Notes: generated by a model from the letters alone, not told the origin. Shown: positions 24,167 through 32,515, numbered from the stretch's first letter. The stretch: DNA of 41,275 nucleotides from RGIG5612 sp045616165 (GCA_045616165.1 JAZLGF010000004.1:1-41275); one strand, 5' to 3'. Program-made: numbers and translations.

Positions 24167-25342
24167 ATGAAAAAACATATTGTTGGATTAATTATCGCAA
24201 TAGAACTTTGCATTGTAATTGCTGCGTCCTTGATTTTCTTTAATTGGAAAGAGGGAAAACTTTCGGTATCAGAAAATAGAGAGTTGGCACATGCACCGCA
24301 GCTAGTTGACGCTAGTGGCAAAATTTCGGAAACATTTTTTCAAGACCTTAAAGTTTGGTTTGAAGATAACCTAGGTTTTCGCGAGGCTTATTTTACTCTT
24401 AGTGGTACGATAAATTATAATTTGTTTAACAAGTCAAATGCGAATGTCGAAATAGGAAAAGACGGGTGGCTTTATTACGATAATGAAAATAATTTAGAAA
24501 TTGCAAAAGGTGGATATCCTAATTTTGATGAGAGCTTTCTTAAACAATATTGTGAAGATCAAATAGCGATACATGAAAAGCTTAAAGCTCAAAATATTGA
24601 ATATGTTTTAGTACTCCCGCCTAGTAAGGTTAGTATTTATCCAGAATTTATTGCTAGCGGAGATTATAAAGTTAGTGAAAGCCCAGCGGATATTTTCGCA
24701 GATTATATAGAAGCAAATTCTGATATAAAAGTTGTAAGACTTAAAGAGAGTCTTCTCGCTGAAAAAGAAAGAAGCGAAGATAATTTATTTTTCAAAACGG
24801 ATTCTCATTGGTCATATGCGGGAAGATTTGTGGGATATAAAAAAATCATCGCTGACTTAAATAAGTGGGGCGTGATTTCCGGGGATAAACTTGATGCAAA
24901 GCTAACGGATAGTGGACAGGTAATCGGCGATTTATCCAAGATGATGGGTCCCGTTAAATTATCAGGAGAGAAAATTTCCGAAGAAGTTAGAAATTGGGAA
25001 ATTATTAATCCAAAAGCAAAAGAATTAAAGAAATCTGATAAATTATATAGTGATGTTGTAGAACTTGCTAATAGAAAACATGTAGAGGGAAGACTTTGCA
25101 AAGTATTTGAAAATGAAAACGCAAATAAGAGAGCTTTAATTTTTGGAGATTCGATGCTAGGACAATGCCTTTTAGAAGCGCTTGCAGAAAACTTTTCAAA
25201 TGAAACATTTATTTGGGATTATAAAATTGACCAGGATATGATAGATTTAATTAAACCGGATGTTGTAATATTAGATATATCGGAAAGAAATTTAACAGAT
25301 GCGTTAGAAGAAATAAATTCATCTGCGTTACTAAGGGAATAA
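24167..25342 (+). CDS. DHHW/AlgJ-like SGNH acyltransferase partner
   Basis: This 391-residue protein has an N-terminal anchor (HIVGLIIAIELCIVIAASLIFF) and an exported domain. FKTDSHWSYAGR gives D212-x-H214-W, and LIFGDSMLG gives S329, the Asp-His and Ser of the AlgJ/AlgX-type SGNH fold. Such proteins take the acyl group from the MBOAT protein and place it on the polymer. AAAGGAGG precedes the ATG, 15 bp after the MBOAT stop. The polymer acceptor is not encoded in this window. Confidence 0.85.
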   Translation: MKKHIVGLIIAIELCIVIAASLIFFNWKEGKLSVSENRELAHAPQLVDASGKISETFFQDLKVWFEDNLGFREAYFTLSGTINYNLFNKSNANVEIGKDGWLYYDNENNLEIAKGGYPNFDESFLKQYCEDQIAIHEKLKAQNIEYVLVLPPSKVSIYPEFIASGDYKVSESPADIFADYIEANSDIKVVRLKESLLAEKERSEDNLFFKTDSHWSYAGRFVGYKKIIADLNKWGVISGDKLDAKLTDSGQVIGDLSKMMGPVKLSGEKISEEVRNWEIINPKAKELKKSDKLYSDVVELANRKHVEGRLCKVFENENANKRALIFGDSMLGQCLLEALAENFSNETFIWDYKIDQDMIDLIKPDVVILDISERNLTDALEEINSSALLRE

Positions 25343-25345
25343 ATC

Positions 25346-27070
25346 ATGTACACTTTTAAAGAAGTAAAAAAAGCAGCAAAAAATAATATAGAAGGTCGAG
25401 AAATAAAGTTGGCAGTTTTAGGTAACTGCGCAACCCAGTTTTTATCAACGGCGATAGAAGGATATGGAAAACTAGAAACCTTAAATCTAAAAGTGTTTGA
25501 TGCTGATTATAACCAGATTGATGCGCAACTTCTTGACCCAACGTCAGAAGTTTATGCTTTTAATCCTGATGAAATTCTTTTGTTACTTTCGACTGATAAG
25601 TTATATGAAGAATTTTTAGATGCGCCTTTAAGATTACGTAAAAATTTTGCTGAAGAAACAATTAAAAGAATAGAGCAATATTGGGATTTAATTAGTAATA
25701 ATTCTAAGGCTCGAATTTTACAACCAAATTTCACGGAAATAGACGATAAAGCACTCGGAAATTATTCGGCTAAAGTTGAATACACATTTATTTATCAAAT
25801 TAGAAAATTAAATTTTCTGCTTGAAGAAGCGGCAAAAAATAGAAGCGATATTTATCCAATAGATTTACTTAGCGTCCAAATAAGCCTTGGCCAAAAAGCT
25901 TTTTATGATCCATCACTTTACTACAATGCTAAGATGACGATTTCTATGGAGGCTTTGCCGCATGTAGCAAAAGCCGTTATAGATGTTCTTAAAGCGATGG
26001 AAGGTAAAATAAAAAAGTGCGTTATCTTAGATTTAGATAATACACTTTGGGGCGGAGTTATCGGAGATGACGGATTAGGCGGAATTCAAATAGGTGAATT
26101 AAAAGCGGGACATGTATACTCAGACTTGCAAAGATGGCTTAAACAGTTAAAAGATTTTGGAACTATTTTGGCAGTCTGCAGCAAAAATAATGAGGACACG
26201 GCGAAAGAGCCTTTTGAAAAACATGAAGAGATGATTCTTAGACTTTCGGATATTTCGATTTTTGTTGCTAACTGGGATGACAAGGCTTCGAATATAAAAC
26301 TGATTCAGGAAAGCTTGAACATAGGAATGGACTCTATCGTGTTTATTGATGACAATCCATTCGAAAGAAATCTTGTAAAGAGCATGATTCCAGAGATAGA
26401 AGTACCGGATCTTCCTGAAAATCCGGCGGAGTATTTAGGCTTTTTACAAAACCTAAATTTATTTGATACAGTTTCATTTGCTGGCGAAAGTGCGGACAGG
26501 ACTGCACAATATCAGGCTGAGTTCGAACGAAAAAAATCTCAAATGACATATGCATCAATTGATGATTATTTAAAGAGTTTGGAGATGGTAGGAAAGGCAA
26601 AAGCTTTTGAAGAAGTTCGCTTTGCTAGAATTGCCCAGCTTACTCAACGTTCAAACCAATTCAATTTAAGAACGATTAGATATACGGAAGATGAAATAGA
26701 AAAAATAGCAAATGATAGAAATTACATCACGCTTTATTATACTCTCGAAGATAAGTTTGGAGATCATGGACTTATAGCTGTAGTAATTATGAAGAAGGTT
26801 TCAGATGAAGAAGTTTTTGTTGATACATGGCTTATGAGTTGTCGTGTATTAAAGCGAGGCATGGAAGAATTTATCGTAAATAAAATGATTCAAAGCGCTA
26901 AGGAGCATGGACACAAAAAAGTTTCAGCTGAATATATTCCAACCGCTAAAAATTCTATGGTGGCAGATATTTATAAAACGATGGGATTTTGCGAGACTGT
27001 TGAGAATAAATATTGTGTAAATGTTGAAGATTATATAGAAAAAGAAAATTTCATTGCGGAGGAAGAGTAA
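25346..27070 (+). CDS. FkbH-like HAD-IIIC protein with C-terminal GNAT-like domain
   Basis: This 574-residue protein has three parts. The first, about residues 20-210, is SGNH-like (LAVLGNCATQFL). A HAD phosphatase core at about 222-370 carries CVILDLDNTLWGGVIGDDG (D229 and D231) and SIVFIDDNPFERNLV. The last is a GNAT-like part at about 400-560 (RIAQLTQRSNQFNLRT, EYIPTAKNSMVADIY). FkbH proteins make glyceryl-S-ACP from 1,3-bisphosphoglycerate in polyketide pathways; the adjacent carrier protein fits that chemistry. Here it may load the acyl group used by the MBOAT enzyme. It overlaps the ACP gene by 1 bp. Confidence 0.85.
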   Translation: MYTFKEVKKAAKNNIEGREIKLAVLGNCATQFLSTAIEGYGKLETLNLKVFDADYNQIDAQLLDPTSEVYAFNPDEILLLLSTDKLYEEFLDAPLRLRKNFAEETIKRIEQYWDLISNNSKARILQPNFTEIDDKALGNYSAKVEYTFIYQIRKLNFLLEEAAKNRSDIYPIDLLSVQISLGQKAFYDPSLYYNAKMTISMEALPHVAKAVIDVLKAMEGKIKKCVILDLDNTLWGGVIGDDGLGGIQIGELKAGHVYSDLQRWLKQLKDFGTILAVCSKNNEDTAKEPFEKHEEMILRLSDISIFVANWDDKASNIKLIQESLNIGMDSIVFIDDNPFERNLVKSMIPEIEVPDLPENPAEYLGFLQNLNLFDTVSFAGESADRTAQYQAEFERKKSQMTYASIDDYLKSLEMVGKAKAFEEVRFARIAQLTQRSNQFNLRTIRYTEDEIEKIANDRNYITLYYTLEDKFGDHGLIAVVIMKKVSDEEVFVDTWLMSCRVLKRGMEEFIVNKMIQSAKEHGHKKVSAEYIPTAKNSMVADIYKTMGFCETVENKYCVNVEDYIEKENFIAEEE

Positions 27071-27312
27071 TGAACAAAGAAGAAATTTTTGAAAAGATTG
27101 TAGAAATTTTACAAGACGAATTTGAAGATGATGAACTAGAAGTAACGTACGAGACTACGGCGGCGGATGTTGAAGGCTGGGATAGCCTTGCACATCTAAG
27201 CATCGTTCATGAAATAGAGGTGGCCTTTAACATTAAATTCAATATTGGAGAGATTCAAGAATTTAAAAACGTCGGCGAAATGGTCGATGGCACCATCCAA
27301 CATTTAAACTAA
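27070..27312 (+). CDS. acyl carrier protein
   Basis: This 80-residue acidic helical protein has the 4'-phosphopantetheine site GWDSLAHLS (S39). It starts in TAATG, sharing one base with the FkbH gene stop, so it is coupled to it. It is probably the dedicated carrier for the FkbH product and not the fatty-acid ACP, because no fab genes are nearby. The dispersed stem-loop copy B begins 6 bp after its stop and may mark the end of the transcript. Confidence 0.9.
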   Translation: MNKEEIFEKIVEILQDEFEDDELEVTYETTAADVEGWDSLAHLSIVHEIEVAFNIKFNIGEIQEFKNVGEMVDGTIQHLN

Positions 27313-27317
27313 TTGCT

Positions 27318-27383
27318 CGCGAACAGGGTAGCTCGTTCCTGGCTCGGGTTCCAACTCGCCAATAACGAGCCACCCTGTCCGCA
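27318..27383 (+). repeat. dispersed stem-loop element, copy B
   Basis: The core is at 27332-27369. The outer arms ACAGGGTAG (27323-27331) and CCACCCTGT (27370-27378) pair with one A-C mismatch. The left flank TTGCTCGCG resembles the TGCTCGCGG flank of copies D and E. It lies between the acyl carrier gene and the promoter of the TM2 gene. Confidence 0.85.
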
Positions 27384-27396
27384 AACGTAATAAAAT

Positions 27397-27426
27397 TTGA
27401 TAACAGTGAGCAAAGTAGTGTATAAT
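27397..27426 (+). promoter_or_regulatory. promoter of the SHOCT-TM2 gene
   Basis: TTGATA at 27397-27402 and consensus TATAAT at 27421-27426 are separated by 18 bp. Confidence 0.6.
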
Positions 27427-27457
27427 AAAACAGTAAAAAATTAAAGGAGAAAAAATT

Positions 27458-27862
27458 ATGAGTAACGCAGAAGAGATTCAAAAATACAAAGATTTATTAG
27501 ACCAGGGAGTTATTACTGAGGAAGATTTTGAAGCAAAGAAAGCCGAACTTTTATCAGCATCAGAAGGACAAAAGACTTTTTATTCTGAAAGACCATCAGA
27601 CCCAACTACACCATATAATATGAAAGAGACCCATCTTAACAAGCATATATTTGTATGGGTTGGTTCATTTTTATTTGGCTACCTTGGAGTAGACAGATTT
27701 ATGAGAGGCCAAATCGGTCTTGGAATCTTAAAACTTATTACAGCCGGTGCGATTGGTATTTGGGCGCTTATTGACTGGATTATTGCACTTGTTAAAGTTT
27801 ACGGCGGTCCATTCAATGAATATGAAGATGTAACTTTTATTAACGGAAAGTACGCTAGATAG
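27458..27862 (+). CDS. SHOCT and TM2 domain protein
   Basis: This 134-residue protein has an N-terminal SHOCT motif (EIQKYKDLLDQGVITEEDFEAKKAELL pattern, residues 5-31). A TM2 domain of two membrane helices with the GYLGVDRFMRGQ turn between them follows (about residues 68-118). Members are small membrane proteins of unknown role. AAAGGAG precedes the ATG. It is monocistronic, between stem-loop copy B and a bidirectional terminator. Confidence 0.85.
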   Translation: MSNAEEIQKYKDLLDQGVITEEDFEAKKAELLSASEGQKTFYSERPSDPTTPYNMKETHLNKHIFVWVGSFLFGYLGVDRFMRGQIGLGILKLITAGAIGIWALIDWIIALVKVYGGPFNEYEDVTFINGKYAR

Positions 27863-27878
27863 TAACTTTCAAATAAAA

Positions 27879-27917
27879 AATAAAACCAGTTGAATTTCAA
27901 CTGGTTTTATTTTTTAT
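27879..27917. terminator. bidirectional terminator
   Basis: AATAAAACCAGTTGAA (27879-27894) and TTCAACTGGTTTTATT (27896-27911) are fully complementary, with T-runs on both sides. It serves the TM2 gene and the convergent homocysteine methyltransferase gene. Confidence 0.9.
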
Positions 27918-28795
27918 AACATCATGTTACTTGTAAGTAATGAAAGTTTTTTGATATATGAAGGACTAGTTCCGCAACATCCTCCGACGAAGCGTGCGCC
28001 GGCTTCAATTAATTGAATCATCAAAATTGCGAAATTATCATCTGATAAATCGTACTGGAATTTGCCATGTGGTCCAGGCTTTGGAAGTCCGGCATTCGGT
28101 TTTGCTAAAATTGGTAAGTTAGTGCATTTACTATAGCTACTAATGACATCAAACATTTTCTCCGGACCTACGGAGCAGTTAGCACCAATGACATCTATAC
28201 CAGCATTTTCTAATATCTTAGCGGCCATCTCAGGACTATCACCGTAATAGGTATGACCATTAGCTTCGAAAGAGAGGCTTAACATAACCGGTAAATCGCA
28301 AACCTCTTTTGCAGCGGTGGCAGCGGCCAAAGCTTCTTTGGCGTTCGCCATTGTTTCAATCGCAAGTAAATCGCATCCGGCGTCAGCTAAAATTTTTATT
28401 TGTTCTTTATATATATCAACTATTTTATCGAAGCTTTCATCGTCTTCGATAATAAATGAGCCTGTCATAGAAAGGTTTCCGGCTACCAAAGCTTTTCCGG
28501 CAGCTGCCTTTTTTGAAAATTGCACAGGCACAGTGTTAAATTTTACGATGTTATCTTCGGTATGAAATGATTTAAGACGGCCTCTATTTGCACCGAACGT
28601 TGGAGCATAAATTATATTGCTTCCAGCGTCGACATACTGTTCTTGTAAGCTAACTAATACATCTTCATGGTCACAAATCCAACTTTCGCAACATCCATTA
28701 GCAGGCATGCCTGCATCAATTAAAAATGACCCAGTCGCACCATCTAAAATAATAATTTTGTTCTCGGAAAAATTTTTGAATTCTTGTTTATTCAT
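27914..28795 (-). CDS. homocysteine S-methyltransferase family protein
   Basis: This 293-residue protein has an IILDGATGSFLIDAG start. The zinc-binding cysteines lie in IGANCSVGPE and in VGGCCGTSPSY, as in MetH N-terminal domains and BhmT-type enzymes, which move a methyl group to homocysteine to give methionine. It has the length of the stand-alone catalytic domain, without folate or cobalamin domains, so the methyl donor is uncertain (S-methylmethionine, betaine or a corrinoid protein). On the minus strand, TTTACG-17-TATAAT (28827-28855) is a plausible promoter. I see no SAM riboswitch in the short leader. Confidence 0.85.
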   Translation of the reverse strand: MNKQEFKNFSENKIIILDGATGSFLIDAGMPANGCCESWICDHEDVLVSLQEQYVDAGSNIIYAPTFGANRGRLKSFHTEDNIVKFNTVPVQFSKKAAAGKALVAGNLSMTGSFIIEDDESFDKIVDIYKEQIKILADAGCDLLAIETMANAKEALAAATAAKEVCDLPVMLSLSFEANGHTYYGDSPEMAAKILENAGIDVIGANCSVGPEKMFDVISSYSKCTNLPILAKPNAGLPKPGPHGKFQYDLSDDNFAILMIQLIEAGARFVGGCCGTSPSYIKKLSLLTSNMML

Positions 28796-28898
28796 TTTCA
28801 GCCTCTTTTTTTATATTTACTTGTTCATTATAAAATTTATTATGTAATTCGTAAATATAAAATGTTTTTTTCAAGAACACAATCTTAATATTTCTTGA

Positions 28899-28927
28899 TT
28901 GTATAAGAAAATCTACAATGATATAAT
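28899..28927 (+). promoter_or_regulatory. promoter of Fe-S flavoprotein 3
   Basis: TTGTAT at 28899-28904, a 17-bp spacer and consensus TATAAT at 28922-28927, 46 bp before the ATG. Confidence 0.6.
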
Positions 28928-28973
28928 AAATTGTAATTATATTTGCAAATATATATTAAAAAGGAGAAAAGAA

Positions 28974-29921
28974 ATGAAAATTTTAGGTATTAGTGCCGGA
29001 AGACACAACGGTAACAGTGATTTCGCTGTTAAAGCAGCTCTTAAGGCAGCACAAGACAAGGGTGCAGAATGTACATTTATTAACCTTTTTGATTACAACA
29101 TCCTTCCATGTACAGGTTGTGAAAGCTGTACAATGACAATGGGTGAAGTTGAAATGGGAAAACGTGATACATATCCTGGTTGCGTACTTAAAGACAAAGA
29201 TGATATGCAAAAAATCATGGACGTATTCCAAAGACAAGACGGTATCATCATTGCTGTTCCTACATACGACTTAACACCAAGTTCACTTTACATGAAGTTT
29301 GCTCAGAGATTCTTAGCATACGAACTTGCTTTCCTTATTAAAATTGGTGTTGTTGAAAAAGATCCACATCTTTGCTGTGGTCTTATTGCTGTTGGTGGAT
29401 CATGCCACGATTGGCAGGGATTCGCACTTGAATCACTTGCAGCTACAATGTTCACACAGTCTATCCAAGTTATCGATGAATACATGGTAACGAGAGTAGG
29501 ACGTCCTGGAAATATCTGCTTACGTCAAGATCATATGGACAGATGTGCTAAGATGGGTGAAAACATTGTTGAAGCTATCAACACTCCATTCGAACAAAGA
29601 AAATGGCTCGGCGATCCTGACATGGGTCTTTGCCCTAACTGCCATGGCGGCTTAGTGTTCCGTGGTGACGTTCACTGGGATGGAGTTAAATTCCCATTCG
29701 AGTGTGCAGTTTGTGGTGCTGGTCTTGAACTTAAAGATGGTAAATTCGAAGTTATCCCTGAGACAGGACTTAGCCGTGACAGAAACGTAAATGAATCAAG
29801 AGCTTACCACCTTGAAGAAATCATCGCAACAAGAATCGACTTCTTCAAGAACATGGAAACAAATCCAGAACTTCCAGCTAAAATCGCTGAAATGAAAGCT
29901 CTTCAATTCCCAACAATCTAA
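28974..29921 (+). CDS. Fe-S flavoprotein with C-terminal zinc ribbon (paralog 3)
   Basis: This protein has 315 residues. MKILGISAGRHNGNSD is the flavodoxin-like start. PCTGCESCTMTMG with a distal Cys (DTYPGCVLKDKDD) is the [4Fe-4S] motif, VPTYDLTPSSLYMKFAQRF is the flavin-loop region, and the zinc ribbon is CPNC-x17-CAVC. It is more distant from paralogs 1 and 2 than they are from each other, with a longer insert between the cysteines. The frame opens at 28899, but AAGGAG at 28961-28966 fixes the ATG at 28974. The codons are rich in C-ending forms, which suggests strong expression. The substrate is unknown. Confidence 0.8.
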   Translation: MKILGISAGRHNGNSDFAVKAALKAAQDKGAECTFINLFDYNILPCTGCESCTMTMGEVEMGKRDTYPGCVLKDKDDMQKIMDVFQRQDGIIIAVPTYDLTPSSLYMKFAQRFLAYELAFLIKIGVVEKDPHLCCGLIAVGGSCHDWQGFALESLAATMFTQSIQVIDEYMVTRVGRPGNICLRQDHMDRCAKMGENIVEAINTPFEQRKWLGDPDMGLCPNCHGGLVFRGDVHWDGVKFPFECAVCGAGLELKDGKFEVIPETGLSRDRNVNESRAYHLEEIIATRIDFFKNMETNPELPAKIAEMKALQFPTI

Positions 29922-29942
29922 TAAGTAGACACTAAAAGTTTT

Positions 29943-29973
29943 AAGGCCTCGGCACTTTCGCTGGGGCCTTTTT
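29943..29973 (+). terminator. terminator of Fe-S flavoprotein 3
   Basis: AAGGCCTC and GGGGCCTT (one G-T pair) enclose a 12-base loop and are followed by TTT. The following CATGCTCCGCAGCC resembles the left flank of the dispersed stem-loop element. Confidence 0.7.
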
Positions 29974-30131
29974 CATGCTCCGCAGCCTTTAAAAAATCCC
30001 AAGATATTGTGAAAAAACTAAAAAAATTTAGCATATGTAGTGGAAATCGGGGGGGGAGCTGTGATATACTAACCCCATATAAATAAAAAACATAGATATA
30101 CTATCTTACTATTTTAGAAAGGGATGAGTAC

Positions 30132-31241
30132 ATGAAGAAAAAAATCATAGGAATAATTTTAACTCTGACAATGGTTTTAACTATGCTTCCAGCGTTGGCA
30201 TTGCCAACAAAGGCAGAAGACAATACGTTAACTATATATGAGTCGGATGGGGTAACAGAGGCTTCTCCTGAGGGAGATTATAATATATCCCAAAATACGG
30301 ACACGGGGTTTACGACCGTAGAAATATTAAAATCTGGGTTAGTAATTAAAGGTACATTGTACGATGGAACTATTGAACTAGGAGAAGAAGTTGAAAGCGT
30401 TACACTTGATGGTGTAAAAATCCTTCCGGAAAAAAATAATCAAATCGAATTTGGGATAAAGGCTTTAGGAGATGCTGTAGAAATTAAACTAATAAATGAT
30501 AATCAAATTGGCGATAGGATTATCGAAAACGAAAGTTTAGATGAAGGCAAAGTGGTTTTGTGCGGAATAGATTCACAAGACTTGACTTTTAAGGGAGATG
30601 GAAACCTCAAAATATATGGACAAATAAAAGGAATTGATGCTTCTCATATTGCTGATGTTGGTCATAAAAATATTACATTTGATAAAACATTCGAAGGAAC
30701 GATTACCATAGAACATATGGGTAAGGACGATGGCATGAATGGAGCAATTGTTACATATGGAGATGTTATTTTAAGTGGAGGAACAATCAAGATTACAAGT
30801 TACAATTATATAGGAATTATTGCTATGAATAATATAATAGTTGAAAATACTATTAAGCAAGCAGAGATATATGGAAGTTGTGAAATTGAAAATGTAAAAA
30901 TTGGCGCTTTGATAAGTATGGGAAAAGGTGAAAAACCTATTGATGTTTCAAATGATCTTTTGGTGTTAGGCGAGGAAAATGCGGGACCAACATTTAAAAC
31001 AGAAGATATTAAAGGTACAGTGGAATTAGTAAAAGAAGAAATAGATGAGGAATCATTCTATGTATATAAGGTTAAAGGTGTGGAAGTTGCAAAAGCTCTT
31101 GTAATCAAACAGCCTAGTACGCCAACAAACCCTGAAACTGAAGACACAAGAGCAATGCTTATCTGGGAGTTCGCAGGTCTATTTGCACTCGCAGTAGCAG
31201 TTGGCATCTTAGTTTTAAGAAAGCAAAAAGGCAAAAACTAA
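30132..31241 (+). CDS. secreted surface protein with C-terminal anchor
   Basis: This 369-residue protein has a signal peptide (KKKIIGIILTLTMVLTMLPALA, cleavage near residues 27-30) and a beta-rich central region of repeated strands (VTLDGVKI, VKIGALISMG). A short P/T-rich linker (PSTPTNPETED) comes before a C-terminal membrane segment and basic tail (GILVLRKQKGKN). The tail has sortase-substrate layout, but NPETED replaces the usual NPxTGD/LPxTG, so it may be a plain membrane anchor. GAAAGGGATG precedes the ATG. It resembles carbohydrate-binding or right-handed beta-helix surface proteins; no ligand can be named. Confidence 0.65.
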   Translation: MKKKIIGIILTLTMVLTMLPALALPTKAEDNTLTIYESDGVTEASPEGDYNISQNTDTGFTTVEILKSGLVIKGTLYDGTIELGEEVESVTLDGVKILPEKNNQIEFGIKALGDAVEIKLINDNQIGDRIIENESLDEGKVVLCGIDSQDLTFKGDGNLKIYGQIKGIDASHIADVGHKNITFDKTFEGTITIEHMGKDDGMNGAIVTYGDVILSGGTIKITSYNYIGIIAMNNIIVENTIKQAEIYGSCEIENVKIGALISMGKGEKPIDVSNDLLVLGEENAGPTFKTEDIKGTVELVKEEIDEESFYVYKVKGVEVAKALVIKQPSTPTNPETEDTRAMLIWEFAGLFALAVAVGILVLRKQKGKN

Positions 31242-31338
31242 AATGCCCTAGGTACAAATCAAAACTTAAGGCACATAATAAAAACATAAGACATAATCAA
31301 ACAACAAAAATTTAAGACACAATTAAACAACATAATTG

Positions 31339-31369
31339 CAAGGTGGCGGATTCCCCGCCACCTTGTTTT
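31339..31369 (+). terminator. terminator of the surface protein gene
   Basis: CAAGGTGGCGG and CCGCCACCTTG form a perfect 11-bp stem with a 5-base loop followed by TTTT. The preceding 95 bp are AT-rich with imperfect TAAGACACAAT-type repeats and no gene. Confidence 0.9.
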
Positions 31370-31371
31370 GC

Positions 31372-31683
31372 CATACAACTTCTAATGAGAAACTCTCTAT
31401 TGAAAAAGACTTACCTGTATATTACTATGAGTATAGGTGTAAGGACGATTCAAGTATTACACTTAATGATGGCAGTCACGTTGTATTTGTTAATTGTTGT
31501 TATAAAGGAAAAAATATTTCAGAAGAACTAAGAAATTTCTTTGATTATATTAAAACAGGAATTCCTACAGGCGAAGAAAGTAATTTCGTTCACCGATTGG
31601 AACAAGAAGTTGCAATAAACCGTTTGAACGAAGAATGGGAGGCGGCGTATATGACTTTTGTTACGACAGTGGAACTGTGGTGA
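31372..31683 (+). pseudogene. C-terminal remnant of an Rpn/PD-(D/E)XK nuclease-family transposase
   Basis: About 100 residues are open in this frame. The part DGSHVVFVNCCYKG, then ISEELRNFFDYIKTG, then RLEQEVAINRLNEEWEAAYM matches the C-terminal region of Rpn-family proteins, which end in helix pairs and a W-x3-YMT motif. The N-terminal nuclease domain is absent. The open frame starts inside the terminator of the preceding gene and has no ribosome site. It overlaps the end of the convergent ThiF-like gene by 23 bp. It is best read as a decayed mobile-element fragment. Confidence 0.6.
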
Positions 31684-32356
31684 AGTCTACGTTGTCGAGA
31701 GAGGCGATTAAGAGTTTGTTCGCGAGCGGAGCCTCGCCTTTGCAAAGGTAAGTTACGGCTTGGGCGATTTGTAAAGAAGCACAAAACGCAGGAGTGCAAA
31801 CAAGTGTAGATTTTTGCGAGTCGGTTTTATTGGAAGTTTCTGAACTAGTTTCACGGGCAAAAAGTTTATGAAGCATGTTATGGCCTGGAAGCGCAACACC
31901 AACCTGCGCTGTAAGACCTTGGATTGCTCCATGAATGATAGGAATATTAAGTTTTGCGCATGTATCTTCTAAGATAAGGCGTGATTCGGCATTGTCAAGT
32001 CCGTCTAAGACTAAATCACATCCATCAAGAATCTCTAAAGCATTATTAGCAGTAAAATTTTGGCAGTACATGTCGACCTTTGCCGATGGATTAATAGATT
32101 CAATCCATCCTTTGGCAGATTCGGCTTTAAGCATTCCAACGTTGCCTTCACTACTTAAAAGCTGTCTGTTAAGATTTGTTTCATCGAAAACATCGCCATC
32201 ACAAACAACAACAAAGCCTACTCCAAGGCGGGCAACCATTTCACAAAGGTAACCACCAAGACCGCCTAGACCAATAATGGCTATGCGGCTTGCTTGCAAA
32301 GCCTTTTGCTCGTCTTCTGATAAAGTTGGTATATTCCGCTCAAATCTCTTTTCCAT
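31661..32356 (-). CDS. ThiF/MoeB/HesA-like adenylyltransferase
   Basis: This 231-residue E1-like protein has the ATP-binding loop IAIIGLGGLGGYLCEMVARLG, the VCDGDVFDETNLNRQ acidic motif, and DLVLDGLDNAESRLILED. It adenylates the C-terminal glycine of a small sulfur carrier in thiamine, molybdopterin or related pathways, or acts on tRNA (TcdA-like). The CTPAFCASLQIAQAVTYL segment sits near the end. No ThiS/MoaD-like partner is in the window. The ATG at 32356 lies 6 bp after a TATAAT and has no ribosome site, so the mRNA is probably leaderless; the frame open to 32506 is not used. Confidence 0.85.
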   Translation of the reverse strand: MEKRFERNIPTLSEDEQKALQASRIAIIGLGGLGGYLCEMVARLGVGFVVVCDGDVFDETNLNRQLLSSEGNVGMLKAESAKGWIESINPSAKVDMYCQNFTANNALEILDGCDLVLDGLDNAESRLILEDTCAKLNIPIIHGAIQGLTAQVGVALPGHNMLHKLFARETSSETSNKTDSQKSTLVCTPAFCASLQIAQAVTYLCKGEAPLANKLLIASLDNVDFTTVPLS

Positions 32357-32362
32357 AACCAG

Positions 32363-32391
32363 ATTATAATAGTGAAGAAAGAATATATCAA
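32363..32391 (-). promoter_or_regulatory. promoter of the ThiF-like gene, leaderless
   Basis: On the minus strand TTGATA (32386-32391), a 17-bp spacer and TATAAT (32363-32368). Only six bases separate the -10 from the ATG, so transcription should begin at or next to the start codon. Confidence 0.7.
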
Positions 32392-32440
32392 TATGACAAA
32401 ATAAAACAAACCTGAATTTGTGTGGCTCTTTTCTTGATGC

Positions 32441-32515
32441 TCGCAGCCCGTCGTCTCGTTCCTGGCTCGGGTTCCAACTCGCCGATAACGAATTCGTCAG
32501 CTCCACTCGTTGTCG
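32441..32515 (+). repeat. dispersed stem-loop element, copy C (degenerate)
   Basis: The core is at 32455-32492, with AACGAA in place of AACGAG at its end. The left flank GCTCGCAGCCCGTCG matches the arm of copy A. The right arm has changed, so the outer stem is poor. It lies between the divergent ThiF-like gene and rpsF. Confidence 0.75.

Noticed and set aside
27312..27460. Stem-loop copies B to E as tRNA-derived T arms because of GGGTTCCAAC
   Set aside because: The T-loop position 57 would be C, the 5-bp T stem does not pair, and no acceptor or anticodon arms are present.
28796..28898. SAM or B12 riboswitch before the homocysteine methyltransferase gene
   Set aside because: The leader is about 30-100 bases of AT-rich sequence, with no conserved box or hairpin set visible.
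30049..30056. Run of eight Gs before the surface-protein gene
   Set aside because: It is striking in this base composition and could be a slippery tract, but it lies outside the gene and outside a clear promoter spacer, so no phase-variation claim can be made.
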